A DNA stretch of 64,000 bases from Sporomusa malonica (GCF_041428715.1 NZ_CP155572.1); one strand, 5' to 3'. Counted from the first letter of the stretch, positions 42,308 to 52,578 are shown. Notes: generated by a model from the letters alone, not told the origin. Numbers and translations are program-made.

Positions 42308-42969
42308 AGTGTCTCCCCTTGCCTTTTATTTGAAGGTGCCAAGTGCTCGTTACATATACAATTTGCATGGCAGAGACTATCGATCAAATCGGTATTGCGC
42401 TCTGCTCGGTACTTTTCTGCTGTAATAATAGTTTCGATTCTTTGCACAGCTTCAGCTACTTGGTCATTGACCACAATATAGTGATAATTGTGCGCCAGGC
42501 TAAGCTCATCGCTGGCGCAACTCAAACGATTTCGGATTGCATCAAGACTATCGGTGCCGCGTTTGTAAATTCTGTCAGCCAACTCATCAAGTGAGGGCGG
42601 GACTATATATATATATACACCTTGCGAAAAATTATCCTTTACCTTCATGGCCCCTTGGGTATCAATCTCCAGAACGACATCGTACCCGTTATTTAGTTGT
42701 TCAAGAACGTAATGACGTGGTGTCCCGTAAAAGTTGCCGTAGACTTCAGCCCACTCCAGGAGATCATGATTGTCGATCATGGTTTTAAAGCGGTCTTGGG
42801 TAAGGAATAGATAGTTTACCCCATCAACTTCTCCCACTCTCGGCTGGCGGGTAGTGGCAGATATGGAGTATTTGAGCTGAGGATTGCTACGCAGCAACTC
42901 ACGGCAAATGGTGCCTTTACCGGTGCCAGAAGGACCGGAAATAACGATTAAAATTCCTTGCTGCGCCAT
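42304..42969 (-). CDS. gmk: Guanylate kinase
   Basis: Phosphorylates GMP to GDP. P-loop SGPSGTGKGT at residues 11-20, then SATTRQPRVGEVDGVNY (GMP-binding) and ERNTDL at the end. The 221 residues include a Cys-containing tail beyond the core. It lies between remA and rpoZ. Confidence 0.96.
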   Translation of the reverse strand: MAQQGILIVISGPSGTGKGTICRELLRSNPQLKYSISATTRQPRVGEVDGVNYLFLTQDRFKTMIDNHDLLEWAEVYGNFYGTPRHYVLEQLNNGYDVVLEIDTQGAMKVKDNFSQGVYIYIVPPSLDELADRIYKRGTDSLDAIRNRLSCASDELSLAHNYHYIVVNDQVAEAVQRIETIITAEKYRAERNTDLIDSLCHANCICNEHLAPSNKRQGETL

Positions 42970-42992
42970 AGCCTATCTCCTTTCAGGTCGTA

Positions 42993-43259
42993 TTATTCGG
43001 CAGTATCGTCGCTAGTGTCTTTGCTGGTTAAACGGTGGGCAACTGTTTCAGGCTGTACAGCCGATAAAATGACGTGGTCGCTATCAGTAATGATAACTGC
43101 GCGGGTCCGGCGTCCATATGTAGCATCAATAAGCATACCACGATCGCGCGCTTCCTGAATAATTCTCTTGATGGGGGCTGATTCTGGGCTGACAATAGAA
43201 ATAATCCGGTTTGCCGACACTATATTGCCAAAACCGATATTAATCAATTTTATGTCCAT
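42993..43259 (-). CDS. remA: Extracellular matrix regulator RemA (DUF370)
   Basis: 88 residues. The core IGFGNIVSANRII and the RRTRAVIITDSDHVILS region match RemA, a DNA-binding protein that activates matrix genes in B. subtilis. Its role here is not shown. ATG at 43259 follows GGAGGAG; the upstream reading to 43280 is rejected. Same position (yicC-remA-gmk) as in B. subtilis. Confidence 0.93.
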   Translation of the reverse strand: MDIKLINIGFGNIVSANRIISIVSPESAPIKRIIQEARDRGMLIDATYGRRTRAVIITDSDHVILSAVQPETVAHRLTSKDTSDDTAE

Positions 43260-43308
43260 TAAGACTCCTCCTATATACATTTATAGGTATTTAGACGTAG
43301 CTTCTATA

Positions 43309-44193
43309 TTACTCTATGTTTTGGATTTGCTCTCTGACCTTCTCAATCTCACTTTTAATTTCAACGACAACATTGGCAATAGTAGAATCATTTGCTTTGG
43401 AAGCAATCGTGTTGGTTTCTCGGTTTATTTCCTGAACAATAAAATCCAGTTTGCGTCCGACCGCCTCTCGCTCTTTAACAGCCGCCTTAAATTGAGATAA
43501 ATGGCTTTTAAGCCTAACAATTTCTTCAGTAACATTAGTCCTATCGGCAAATATGGCTGTTTCCTGAAGTAGTCTGGTTTCATCTGGCTCTGCTCCTACG
43601 GCGGCTAATAATTCCCGCATACGGCCTAGCAGTTTTTCACGGTATTCAACAAGTATTTGCGGCGCTCTCTCTTCAACTGTAGCGATATAGGTATATAGTT
43701 TTTCAACTCGTGCTAAGAGATCATTCTCAATATTGGCTCCCTCAGCTTCTCTCATTTTCATAAGATTTAGAACCGCTGACTCAATAGCTGTAGCTAGTTT
43801 GGGCCATAGTTTTTCAACATCTTCTGAAATTTCCTCTACCTTGAGCACATCAGGGTACTTAGAAAGGTGATAAACATTATCGCTGGCAGGCACTCCCAAA
43901 AGACCGGCTAATTCTCCCATTGCATTATGGTAAGCCATTGCCAAATCTTTGTCAACCCTTACGGTCCGTTTCTTTTGACCATACTCGTCGACAGTAATAA
44001 AGGTGTCCACTCGGCCGCGTAAAATGGTATTGGCAATGCCGCGGCGGACTTTGTCCTCCAAACTACCTAAGGCTTTTGGCATGCGGATTACAATTTCATT
44101 ATAACGGTGATTTACCGCTTTAATTTCAACTATAATCCGATGAGTCGAATCAATATATTCACCCCGGCCAAATCCGGTCATACTTTTTAGCAC
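43309..44193 (-). CDS. yicC: YicC family endoribonuclease
   Basis: 294 residues with the N-terminal MTGFGRGEY and the C-terminal GRKLDFIVQEINRETNTI motifs. Family members are endoribonucleases with an effect on stress RNAs. The start is GTG, 8 nt after AGGAAGGTG. First gene of the yicC-remA-gmk-rpoZ-coaBC run. Confidence 0.92.
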   Translation of the reverse strand: MLKSMTGFGRGEYIDSTHRIIVEIKAVNHRYNEIVIRMPKALGSLEDKVRRGIANTILRGRVDTFITVDEYGQKKRTVRVDKDLAMAYHNAMGELAGLLGVPASDNVYHLSKYPDVLKVEEISEDVEKLWPKLATAIESAVLNLMKMREAEGANIENDLLARVEKLYTYIATVEERAPQILVEYREKLLGRMRELLAAVGAEPDETRLLQETAIFADRTNVTEEIVRLKSHLSQFKAAVKEREAVGRKLDFIVQEINRETNTIASKANDSTIANVVVEIKSEIEKVREQIQNIE

Positions 44194-44299
44194 GAAAATT
44201 GCACCTTCCTTTGCGTATGTTTATTATTGACTGATCATACAATTTTAACCGTAGATTTTTACAGTTACTTCGCGTTACTTGTCCTAAATCCCTTTTTCA

Positions 44300-44332
44300 T
44301 AAAAAAATAAATGGAGATATACTCCATTTTTA
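44300..44332 (-). terminator. Terminator of the secreted unknown gene
   Basis: AAATGGAG / CTCCATTT stem followed by ATTTTTTT on the minus strand. Confidence 0.8.
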
Positions 44333-44340
44333 GCAGAACA

Positions 44341-44943
44341 TTATTTAAAATTCGGCAGATCGAAATAAAAGCGACGTTCCTGCTTGTCTTTGGTGGTCAC
44401 TATTAGTGTGATGGGTTTATTTAATAAGACATCTTTGTCAGGAAAATAAAAATGGGAATGAGCAGCATATTGAGGTTCATCTGGAAACCAGGGGGTTTTA
44501 ACTGGCTGGTTAGCTACTACGTGATAGGGTTTAATCACTTTCTTTTCTTGTTTAAGGACTACTTGGATACCCTCAGTAAAACTCGAGCTATTACCATTTA
44601 CAATTATACTAAAGACCAAACACCCGGCATAATCGGCTAAAATTTTTTCGCTGTCAGCAAGCTCGACAGATTGTTTACTCCTGATTTTGTCTCGTGCGTC
44701 ATTAGCTATTAACAGAAAGGGTGTATACAAATAAGCTTTCTCTGTTGTTTCATTGAGAATAGGAGCTTTTTCTTCATAAGCAAGCCAGGGCGCAAGGAAA
44801 TCAGTAAGTGCCAGTTGTTTACTTTTTACGCCATAAGCCTGGGCTTCCAGGATGACTTCTTTGTTTACCAACGATAATGCCCCAGCGGGCCAAGGGACTG
44901 AGAGCAGGAGTATTAGGCTAAGAACACCAGATAGAAATCTCAC
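44341..44943 (-). CDS. Secreted protein of unknown function
   Basis: 200 residues with a signal peptide (1-22, ending SVPWPAGALS). The mature part has no recognised domain and one Cys. The GTG at 44943 is preferred: GGAGG is 6 nt upstream, and it removes a Cys/His-rich stretch that would precede the signal. It lies between yicC and dapF with its own terminator. Likely extracytoplasmic; the role is unknown. Confidence 0.7.
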   Translation of the reverse strand: MRFLSGVLSLILLLSVPWPAGALSLVNKEVILEAQAYGVKSKQLALTDFLAPWLAYEEKAPILNETTEKAYLYTPFLLIANDARDKIRSKQSVELADSEKILADYAGCLVFSIIVNGNSSSFTEGIQVVLKQEKKVIKPYHVVANQPVKTPWFPDEPQYAAHSHFYFPDKDVLLNKPITLIVTTKDKQERRFYFDLPNFK

Positions 44944-45033
44944 CTTACACCTCCGATGACAAAAATGTCCTGGCGTATATATATTACGCATAAGAACAAA
45001 AAAAACCTTTATTTTCAGAATTTAGAAGCTATG

Positions 45034-45066
45034 TAAAAAAACCAGCTCGTGTGAGCCGGTTTTTTT
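45034..45066 (-). terminator. dapF terminator
   Basis: AAAACCGGCTC / GAGCTGGTTTT stem with T-runs on the minus strand, just after the dapF stop. Confidence 0.88.
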
Positions 45067-45070
45067 CAGC

Positions 45071-45904
45071 TTACAGCAGGTAGGTGCCCCGGAATACTTC
45101 CACGGCAGGGCCTGATTTATAAATATGATTGTTTTCGCCCCATTGGATAAACAGGTCACCACCATCCAGTTTTACGATTGCCTGACGATCAGTATGACCG
45201 TTTAAAACAGCGGCAACCAAAGCAGCGCTGGCTCCGGTGCCGCAGGCTTTGGTAATGCCTGCGCCGCGTTCCCAAACACGCATCTTTAGTGTTTCGCGGT
45301 TAATGACTTGGATAAATTCAACATTGGCCTTTTTGGGGAACAGGCTATGGGTCTCGATTTTTGGCCCAATGGCAGATAGGTTAACTTTGGATACATCGTC
45401 AACAAAGATGACGCAATGCGGATTGCCCATCGATAAAGCGGTGACATGGTAGGTTTGACCATCCACTTCAATCGGTACGTTGACGGCCTGTTCCCCGGCA
45501 TTGCCGACCATAGGGGTTTCACCGCGAGTTAGCTTTGGTTCACCCATGTCAACCTTTACTGTTGATAGTTTGTCATTTTCAAAAATAAGCTCAGGTGTAA
45601 TAATTCCGGCCAAAGTATCAAGGGTGATGACTGTTTTGTCAGTAAGTCCGGTTTCATAGAGATAGCGGGCAACACAGCGTGTAGCGTTACCGCACATATC
45701 GGCTTCGCTGCCGTCTGAATTAAATATACGCATTTTAAAATCAGCGATATCTGACGGCAACATGACGACAAGTCCGTCAGCACCGATCCCAAAATTACGA
45801 TCACAGACGGCTAAAGCCTGGCTACGATAATCGACAATATGTTCGCTCAACCCATTAATAATTACAAAATCATTGCCTAATCCATGCCACTTCGTAAACT
45901 GCAT
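45071..45904 (-). CDS. dapF: Diaminopimelate epimerase
   Basis: Converts LL- to meso-diaminopimelate for lysine and peptidoglycan. 277 residues with both catalytic Cys regions, DMCGNATRC and KACGTGAS. ATG at 45904 opens MQFTKWHGLGNDF, the family N-terminus, after GGGGG; the longer reading to 45982 overlaps the ATPase gene. 25 nt downstream of the P-type ATPase. Confidence 0.97.
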   Translation of the reverse strand: MQFTKWHGLGNDFVIINGLSEHIVDYRSQALAVCDRNFGIGADGLVVMLPSDIADFKMRIFNSDGSEADMCGNATRCVARYLYETGLTDKTVITLDTLAGIITPELIFENDKLSTVKVDMGEPKLTRGETPMVGNAGEQAVNVPIEVDGQTYHVTALSMGNPHCVIFVDDVSKVNLSAIGPKIETHSLFPKKANVEFIQVINRETLKMRVWERGAGITKACGTGASAALVAAVLNGHTDRQAIVKLDGGDLFIQWGENNHIYKSGPAVEVFRGTYLL

Positions 45905-45929
45905 AATATTTCCCCCTAGGATAATGTAG

Positions 45930-48686
45930 TTACCTATTTTGCGGTAAAAAACCGCGGCGCGCAGGACGACGCTTGAATACATGCTTGAATCCGTTTAATA
46001 TGAGGGTCCAGCCTGATACTATCAAAACCAGCGCCCAGTTGCCCAGTGAAAGCGGCACGGTGGAAAAAATAGCACTTAAGAATGGTACATACATGACTGA
46101 AAGTTGCATAATGGTTGAAAAAGCAACAGCCATAAGTAAATATTTGTTACTGGTAAATTTAAGTTCGAAGATGGTGGCTGTTTCTGACCGGCAGTCAAAT
46201 ACATGGAACATCTGACAATATACCAGTGTGGCAAATGCTGCTGTTCGGGCTAACGCTAAATCATTCTGTAGATAGTATATCACACTAAAGACAAAAAGTG
46301 TGCTTAAACCAATTTGAATACCGCGTCCAATGACTTTTCGGCTTAAGCCGCGAGAAAAAACACTCTCACCTGGGTGCCGGGGAGGTCGCTGCATAATGTT
46401 AGGGTTAGTGGGATCAATGCCAAGTGCCATGGCTGGCAGCCCATCGGTAACAAGATTTACCCAAAGTATCTGGACAGGCAGGAGTGGCATGGGTAACCCA
46501 AACAGTGCGGCTAAAAACATGGTAAGAACTTCACCGATATTGCAGGATAACAGGTATCTGATGAATTTCCTGATGTTCTCATAAATGCCGCGTCCTTCCT
46601 CTACTGCTGCGACAATTGTTGCAAAGTTGTCATCAGCTAAGACCATGGCAGACGCTTCTTTGGTGACATCGGTGCCAGTAATCCCCATGGCTATGCCGAT
46701 ATCGGCTTCTTTTATGGCTGGTGCATCATTAACGCCATCGCCCGTCATGGCCACAATATGCCCTTGACGCTTAAGCGCCCGGACAATTCTCAACTTATGG
46801 GCGGGAGAAACCCGAGCATAAACTGTGACTTTGTTGACAATGGCATCAAGATCGCTTTCGCTCATGGCGTCAAGATCCTTACCGGTGAGTGCTTTATGCT
46901 GGCCTTCTTTATAGATTTGTAGCTCCTGGGCAATGGCTATAGCCGTATTTATATGGTCGCCGGTGATCATAACTGTTTTAATACCGGCTTCACGGCACCG
47001 GGCAATAGAAGATTTGGCTTCTTCACGCGGTGGATCAATCATGCCAATGAGCCCCGAGAATACCAGGTCATTCTCGATAGTTTCGTCAGGGTTTTGCGCT
47101 TGCGCCGGCGTTAATCTGCGATAAGCCACCGCAAGTACTCTGAGGGCCTGAGACGCCATCTGATCGTTAATACTGTTTATTTTAGCAATGTGGTCGCTGG
47201 TTAGCGAAGTAGGACCTGCTGCCGTATGGTAATAGCGGCATAATTCGAGTATGGTGTCAGGAGCACCTTTGATATATAAAATATTATTGTTGTTGACATC
47301 ACGATACACGACAGACATGCGGCGGCGTTCAGATTCAAATGGAATCTCGGCCACCCGTTTTTGCACTTTCTCAACCTCAGCCTGCCAAATGGAGGCTTTG
47401 GCAGCAGCTACAACAATAGCACCTTCGGTAGGATCACCTTCCACTGACCAGCCGGTTTCGTTTTTGGTACGCCAGATGCCGGTTATAGCGATATTGTTTT
47501 GTTTTAACGTGCTATTATTACAGAGGGCACCAATGGTGAGGCATTGGTGCAAAGCTTTATCTTTACTGATATCAAGTGGCTGCTGATTAAGTAGAATATT
47601 CCCCTTAATATCATACCCAACTCCGGTAATTTCATAGTTATTTCCGTCAGTAAATAACTGCCGAACTGTCATGGCATTTTGCGTTAACGTGCCGGTCTTA
47701 TCTGAACATATTGCGGTAGTACAGCCAAGTGTTTCAACTGCTGGCAGTTTCCGGATAATAGCTCGCTGCCTAATCATTCGCTGGACGCCAAGCGCTAGGG
47801 CTACTGTTACGATAGCTGGAAGGCCTTCTGGAATAGCGGCAACGGCTAGGCTGATGCCAGCCATACACATGAGAAATAGCGATTCACCTTTGGCCACACC
47901 GGTAATGACAACGACTAAACATATAAATAGACAGCCCCAAACAAGCCATTTCCCGAGATGGTCAAGTCGCCGTTCCAGCGGGGTGGCCTCTTCGGTTGTT
48001 GTCTGGATCATACCGGCAATATGACCTACTTCTGTGGCCATGCCGGACGCACATACGACAGCTTTGCCACGGCCTCTGACTACACTGGTGCCAGCATAGA
48101 CCATGTTCTTTCTGTCGCCCAAGGGAGCGTCTTCACTATACCTACGGTCAGCTACTTTGCGCACAGGCATGGATTCGCCGGTTAGCGCTGCCTCTTCTAC
48201 TTCCATATTGTGAACATCAATAAGTCGGCCGTCGGCAGCTAGTTTATCACCAGCCTCTAGTATTAGAATATCGCCAGGTACAAGCTCTCTGGCTGGAATT
48301 TGCTGCACCATGCTGTTCCTAATTACTCTGGCGGTGGGCGAAGCTAGCTTCTTTAATGCGGACAGCGACTGTTCAGCCCTGTATTCCTGAATAAACCCTA
48401 ATATGGCATTCATAAGGACAATGATTAAAATAGTGATGGCATCGGCATATTCGCCCAGAAAGGCGGATATCAGCGTGGCTCCTAATAAGACTAATACCAT
48501 GAAATCTTGAAACTGTGCTAAAAACCGTTTCCACCAGGCTGTTTTTTCTTTTTCTGCTAACTCGTTAAATCCGAATTTGTCTAGCCTGGTGTTGACCTCA
48601 GAAGAAGATAACCCGTCTACAAAACTTGTTTGCCAGAATTGAACTACTTCATCTGGCGTACGTGCATACCATTTTTCCCTATCCAT
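45930..48686 (-). CDS. Calcium-transporting P-type ATPase (SERCA/PMCA-like)
   Basis: 918-residue P2-type cation pump. It has TGES in the actuator domain, PEGLPAIV in helix 4, the phosphorylation site SDKTGTLT and TGDGVNDAP. About ten membrane segments. Resembles B. subtilis YloB, thought to move calcium out of the cell. ATG at 48686 (MDREKW) is better placed after AGGTGG than the GTG at 48695. It is divergent from rqcH. Confidence 0.92.
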   Translation of the reverse strand: MDREKWYARTPDEVVQFWQTSFVDGLSSSEVNTRLDKFGFNELAEKEKTAWWKRFLAQFQDFMVLVLLGATLISAFLGEYADAITILIIVLMNAILGFIQEYRAEQSLSALKKLASPTARVIRNSMVQQIPARELVPGDILILEAGDKLAADGRLIDVHNMEVEEAALTGESMPVRKVADRRYSEDAPLGDRKNMVYAGTSVVRGRGKAVVCASGMATEVGHIAGMIQTTTEEATPLERRLDHLGKWLVWGCLFICLVVVITGVAKGESLFLMCMAGISLAVAAIPEGLPAIVTVALALGVQRMIRQRAIIRKLPAVETLGCTTAICSDKTGTLTQNAMTVRQLFTDGNNYEITGVGYDIKGNILLNQQPLDISKDKALHQCLTIGALCNNSTLKQNNIAITGIWRTKNETGWSVEGDPTEGAIVVAAAKASIWQAEVEKVQKRVAEIPFESERRRMSVVYRDVNNNNILYIKGAPDTILELCRYYHTAAGPTSLTSDHIAKINSINDQMASQALRVLAVAYRRLTPAQAQNPDETIENDLVFSGLIGMIDPPREEAKSSIARCREAGIKTVMITGDHINTAIAIAQELQIYKEGQHKALTGKDLDAMSESDLDAIVNKVTVYARVSPAHKLRIVRALKRQGHIVAMTGDGVNDAPAIKEADIGIAMGITGTDVTKEASAMVLADDNFATIVAAVEEGRGIYENIRKFIRYLLSCNIGEVLTMFLAALFGLPMPLLPVQILWVNLVTDGLPAMALGIDPTNPNIMQRPPRHPGESVFSRGLSRKVIGRGIQIGLSTLFVFSVIYYLQNDLALARTAAFATLVYCQMFHVFDCRSETATIFELKFTSNKYLLMAVAFSTIMQLSVMYVPFLSAIFSTVPLSLGNWALVLIVSGWTLILNGFKHVFKRRPARRGFLPQNR

Positions 48687-48759
48687 GCAGCCCACCTCGC
48701 TAACATGCGTATTGCTTTATTAACCATGTTATTCTGCTGGATGGTGAATTAGACCGAGT

Positions 48760-48789
48760 TTGACCGCTAATTGCCAAGGGTGTTATACT
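48760..48789 (+). promoter_or_regulatory. Promoter for rqcH
   Basis: TTGACC (48760-48765), 18-bp spacer, TATACT (48784-48789), 45 nt before the start codon. Confidence 0.6.
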
Positions 48790-48833
48790 ATTGGCAAATT
48801 GTCCAAGTTCTACAAATTGACGGAGGTCACGTT

Positions 48834-50588
48834 ATGAATGTCGACGGATTATCTCTTGCACCGCTGGTAAATGAGCTCAACGCGGCTCTTGCCGGCGGAC
48901 GTATTGATAAAGTATTCCAGCCAGACGCCTATTCGCTCTTACTCTGGGTGCGTCAGCCAGGAGAAAATCTGCGTCTCTTTCTCTCTGCGAATCCGGAGCG
49001 CCCTAAATTATTTCTTACAGCATTGGCTCCAGAGAATCCAGCTGTTGCTCCCAGTTTCTGTATGCTGCTCAGAAAGCACCTGGAAGACGGGCGAATTGGC
49101 AGCATTGAGCAGCACAGCCTTGACCGTATTGTCAACATCAATATTGATGTGCGCGGTGATCGAGGAATTATTGTTACCAAACGTTTAGTCATCGAAATAA
49201 TGGGTAAACACAGTAATATTATCATGACTCAGGACAACGTCATTATCGATGCTATAAAGCGGGTGAGCGCTCATGTAAGCCGCCACCGTCAGGTATTGCC
49301 TGGTAAAGAGTATGTTTATCCTCCTGGGCAAGACCGGCTGAACATCCTAGAGATTGAGCCAGCTTTGTTCGCCAGGCAGGTATTAGCGGCTCCTGCCCCT
49401 TCACTTAGCAAAGCCATAATTGCGTCTGGAATCGGCTTGGGACCACTAACTGCGCGCGAGATTACCTGGCGTGGTGGCTTTTCATCGGACATTAGTTTAG
49501 GTGAATTAGATGCCGCCGATATAGACGCATTAAGTGAAGCAGTTGCCAGTGTTGCCGGGCCGCTCAAGGAGGGGCTGGTAGCACCCACCGTTGTAGTGGA
49601 GGGGCAGAACCGGCCGCTGGCGATTGCTGCCTTCGAGCCCGGGCATCTTACCCACCATAACCTTCACAAATTTCCCAGTATGAGCGCTGCTGTTGAGTTC
49701 TTTGACAAATTCAAGGGCCGTCCATCTTTGCCAGAAAAAGAACTGCTGACTAAGCTGTTAACGGCAGAATTAGCCAAGCTAGCCCGCAAACAGGCTGTCT
49801 TAACAGGTGAATTAGCCCAGGCGGAAAATGCCTATGAATTAAGAAAATGCGGAGATATTCTTATGGCTAACCTGTATACTATTACACCAGGCGCGCACGA
49901 ACAGGCCTTGTTTGATATATATAGTGAAGAGCCCGAAGCTCAGGAGATCGTTATCAGTCTTGACTCAGCACTGTCACCGCTGGAGAACGCACAGCGATAT
50001 TACACCAGATACAATAAAGCCAAACGCTCTGAAGAGCATTTGGCTTGTCAGCTTAAAGAATGTCAGGAGGATATCGCCTATTTAGATAGTATTGCCGTAG
50101 CTCTTACCCATGCGTCCGCCAGTGTCGAAGTGAGCGAAATACGCCAGGAATTAGTCGCTGCTGGATACATAAGAACTACAGAAAAACGGCGTGTCCCAGT
50201 TGTCCAGTCGTCACCTTTAGCAGCCAAGACCAGCGACGGTTTTAGTCTTATTATTGGAAAAAATAACCGTCAAAATGACCTAGTGACTTTCAAGCAGGCT
50301 CAACCTGATGACATCTGGCTGCATACTAAAGATATGCCTGGTTCACATGTCATTATTCGCAGTGAAAAGCGGGAAATCCCAACTCAGACGATAAATGAGG
50401 CTGCACAGTTGGCCGCTTATTTCAGCAAAGGCCGTCAATCGGCCAACGTGCCTGTAGATTATACTAAGCGCCGCTATGTGCGCAAGCCTTCGGGCGTTAA
50501 ACCCGGTTTTGTCATTTATGATCATCAAAGTACCATTTATGTAACGCCTGACGAGACACTTGTGCAAACCCTAATTAAGCCTCAATAA
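48834..50588 (+). CDS. rqcH: Rqc2-like ribosome quality control protein (NFACT family)
   Basis: Recognises stalled 50S-peptidyl-tRNA and adds C-terminal Ala tails. 584 residues: NFACT-N domain at about 1-270, coiled-coil/HhH middle, NFACT-R domain near 445-570 with DDIWLHTKDMPGSHVIIRS. ATG at 48834 follows GGAGG by 7 nt. Also called FbpA/YloA. Its end overlaps the convergent pyrR by 14 nt. Confidence 0.94.
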   Translation: MNVDGLSLAPLVNELNAALAGGRIDKVFQPDAYSLLLWVRQPGENLRLFLSANPERPKLFLTALAPENPAVAPSFCMLLRKHLEDGRIGSIEQHSLDRIVNINIDVRGDRGIIVTKRLVIEIMGKHSNIIMTQDNVIIDAIKRVSAHVSRHRQVLPGKEYVYPPGQDRLNILEIEPALFARQVLAAPAPSLSKAIIASGIGLGPLTAREITWRGGFSSDISLGELDAADIDALSEAVASVAGPLKEGLVAPTVVVEGQNRPLAIAAFEPGHLTHHNLHKFPSMSAAVEFFDKFKGRPSLPEKELLTKLLTAELAKLARKQAVLTGELAQAENAYELRKCGDILMANLYTITPGAHEQALFDIYSEEPEAQEIVISLDSALSPLENAQRYYTRYNKAKRSEEHLACQLKECQEDIAYLDSIAVALTHASASVEVSEIRQELVAAGYIRTTEKRRVPVVQSSPLAAKTSDGFSLIIGKNNRQNDLVTFKQAQPDDIWLHTKDMPGSHVIIRSEKREIPTQTINEAAQLAAYFSKGRQSANVPVDYTKRRYVRKPSGVKPGFVIYDHQSTIYVTPDETLVQTLIKPQ

Positions 50589-51138
50589 TTTCCTTAATGA
50601 CAACTTGCTCACCGCTATCGATTGAACTCAGTTGCACACTGACTATTTCTTTGCCTGAAGTCGGGACATTTTTACCGACATAGTCGGCTCTAATAGGCAG
50701 TTCACGGTGCCCACGGTCTATAAGTACAGCCAATTGAATAGCAGACGGCCGGCCAATGTCGATGATGGCGTCAAGCGCCGCCCTTACTGTACGTCCGGTA
50801 AATAAGACGTCATCAACAAGCACAACTTTTTTGTCGTTAATAGAAAATGGAATGAGCGTTTCGTGGACTATAGGTTGATAGGCCAGTGTTGATAAGTCAT
50901 CTCGGTATAATGTAATATCCAGTATCCCGACAGGTAGTTCAATACCTTCAATTCGCTTTATTTCATCAGCTACCCGCTGGGCAAGTGGCACACCTCGGGT
51001 TCTGATACCGACAAGTACTAAGTCGTTTACGCCTTTGTTGCGTTCGACAATTTCGTGCGCTACCCGGGTGAGGGCACGCTTGATAGCTTGGGAATCCATT
51101 ATGACAGCTTTATCCACCATATTAACATGTTTAGCCAT
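50575..51138 (-). CDS. pyrR: Bifunctional PyrR regulator / uracil phosphoribosyltransferase
   Basis: RNA-binding attenuator of pyr genes with UPRTase activity. 187 residues with the PRPP-binding motif VVLVDDVLFTGRT and IRTRGVPLAQRVA. RBS GAGGAG precedes the ATG. It is 3 nt downstream of rluD. No pyr biosynthetic genes are in the window. Confidence 0.95.
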   Translation of the reverse strand: MAKHVNMVDKAVIMDSQAIKRALTRVAHEIVERNKGVNDLVLVGIRTRGVPLAQRVADEIKRIEGIELPVGILDITLYRDDLSTLAYQPIVHETLIPFSINDKKVVLVDDVLFTGRTVRAALDAIIDIGRPSAIQLAVLIDRGHRELPIRADYVGKNVPTSGKEIVSVQLSSIDSGEQVVIKEIIEA

Positions 51139-51141
51139 AAT

Positions 51142-52095
51142 TTATCTCTCCTCTCTTTTTATAGCATCCAACTGCTTAAGTATGTTGGACATATCAGACG
51201 GGATTGGGGCGGTAAACACCATAGCCTCACCAGTGGCAGGGTGCTTAAGTGATAGTTCGGCCGAATGCAGTGCCTGGCCCTCAATGGCAAAGCGTTTTTT
51301 CTCAGGGCCGTATTTTGGGTCTCCTACAACTGGGTGGCCAATATACTGCATATGAACTCTGATTTGGTGAGTCCGGCCTGTCTGTAGTTTGCATTCAACA
51401 AGTGTAAAATTGACAAACCTCTCGACAACGCGGAAACGGGTTACGGCTTCTTTGCTGTTGCTAAAGGTAACAGCCATTTTTTTTCGGTCAGATGCGTGAC
51501 GTCCAATGGGCGCATTGATAATCCCCTGTTCTTCAGCAATATTCCCATGTACAATAGCAACATATTTACGGCTGGCTGTGCGGCTTTTAATTTGTTCAGC
51601 CAAGTTAAGGTGCGAGCGATCATTTTTGGCGGCCACCATGACACCTGACGTATCTTTATCTAGGCGATGTACAATGCCAGGGCGAATTTCACCATTGATG
51701 CCTGACAAGTCCTTGCAATGTTCAAGCAGTGCGTTAACTAATGTGCCCTGATAGTTACCGGCTGCTGGATGAACAACCATGCCGCGCAGCTTGTTAACAA
51801 CAATAATATCGGAATCTTCATAAATAATGGCAAGTGGAATAGCTTCAGCCATAATTTCAACAGGTTTAGCTTCTGGAAAGGTTATACTGATGCTGTCTTC
51901 AGCCTGTGCTTTATAATTGGCTTTAGCTGCCTTGCCATTAATTGTTACTAACCCGTCGGCAATTAATTTTTGCAGATGAGAGCGGGACATTTCGGGAAAC
52001 CGTTTTGTTAGCAGAACATCCAATCTGACGCTCTGTTCCTCGGCGCTTACCTCAAAGACTGGTGTATTGCTGACGTTACAATGATTTTGTTCCAC
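51142..52095 (-). CDS. rluD: Ribosomal large subunit pseudouridine synthase, RluD family
   Basis: 317 residues. An N-terminal S4 domain (about 15-80) precedes a catalytic domain with HRLDKDTSGVM (catalytic Asp) and LQTGRTHQIRVHM. Likely modifies 23S rRNA; the exact site is not shown. B. subtilis YlyB is the counterpart. Located between lspA and pyrR. Confidence 0.94.
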   Translation of the reverse strand: MEQNHCNVSNTPVFEVSAEEQSVRLDVLLTKRFPEMSRSHLQKLIADGLVTINGKAAKANYKAQAEDSISITFPEAKPVEIMAEAIPLAIIYEDSDIIVVNKLRGMVVHPAAGNYQGTLVNALLEHCKDLSGINGEIRPGIVHRLDKDTSGVMVAAKNDRSHLNLAEQIKSRTASRKYVAIVHGNIAEEQGIINAPIGRHASDRKKMAVTFSNSKEAVTRFRVVERFVNFTLVECKLQTGRTHQIRVHMQYIGHPVVGDPKYGPEKKRFAIEGQALHSAELSLKHPATGEAMVFTAPIPSDMSNILKQLDAIKREER

Positions 52096-52104
52096 AATAT
52101 CATC

Positions 52105-52578
52105 CTATCTTGTATTTTCTTGGTTTTCGTTTGGAAAAGACATAAAAACAAGGGTATAAATGACGCAGCCAACACCTGTTACAATCGCAACATCGGCCAC
52201 ATTAAAAACTGGCCAGATGCGAAAATCGAAAAAGTCCACCACATATCCGGTTTGTACTCTGTCAATAACATTGCCAATAGCGCCGCCTACAAGAAGGCTT
52301 AATCCTAATCGCATAAGTCGAAAATTCTCGGGAATATGTTTAAAAAAATAAACAGTAAGCGCCAACATAAGAAACGCAATAACAATAAAAAATATCCGTT
52401 GATTTTCCAAAATGCCAAAGGCAGCGCCAGGGTTTAACACATAGGTTATATGAAATATGTTGTCAAGCACAGGTAATGACATTCCAGGCAGCATATGGGT
52501 CTGGACAACCTGTTTTGCCCACTGGTCAATAACGACTACGACGACTGCGATGGTTCCTAGTAATAATATCGGCACCAA
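52105..52578 (-). CDS. lspA: Lipoprotein signal peptidase
   Basis: Cleaves lipoprotein signal peptides in the membrane. 157 residues with four hydrophobic segments and the Asp pair in GGAIGNVIDRV and VDFFDFRIWPVFNVADVAI. It serves lipoproteins such as the LivK-type protein encoded at 61829. Located upstream of rluD. Confidence 0.96.
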   Translation of the reverse strand: MVPILLLGTIAVVVVVIDQWAKQVVQTHMLPGMSLPVLDNIFHITYVLNPGAAFGILENQRIFFIVIAFLMLALTVYFFKHIPENFRLMRLGLSLLVGGAIGNVIDRVQTGYVVDFFDFRIWPVFNVADVAIVTGVGCVIYTLVFMSFPNENQENTR

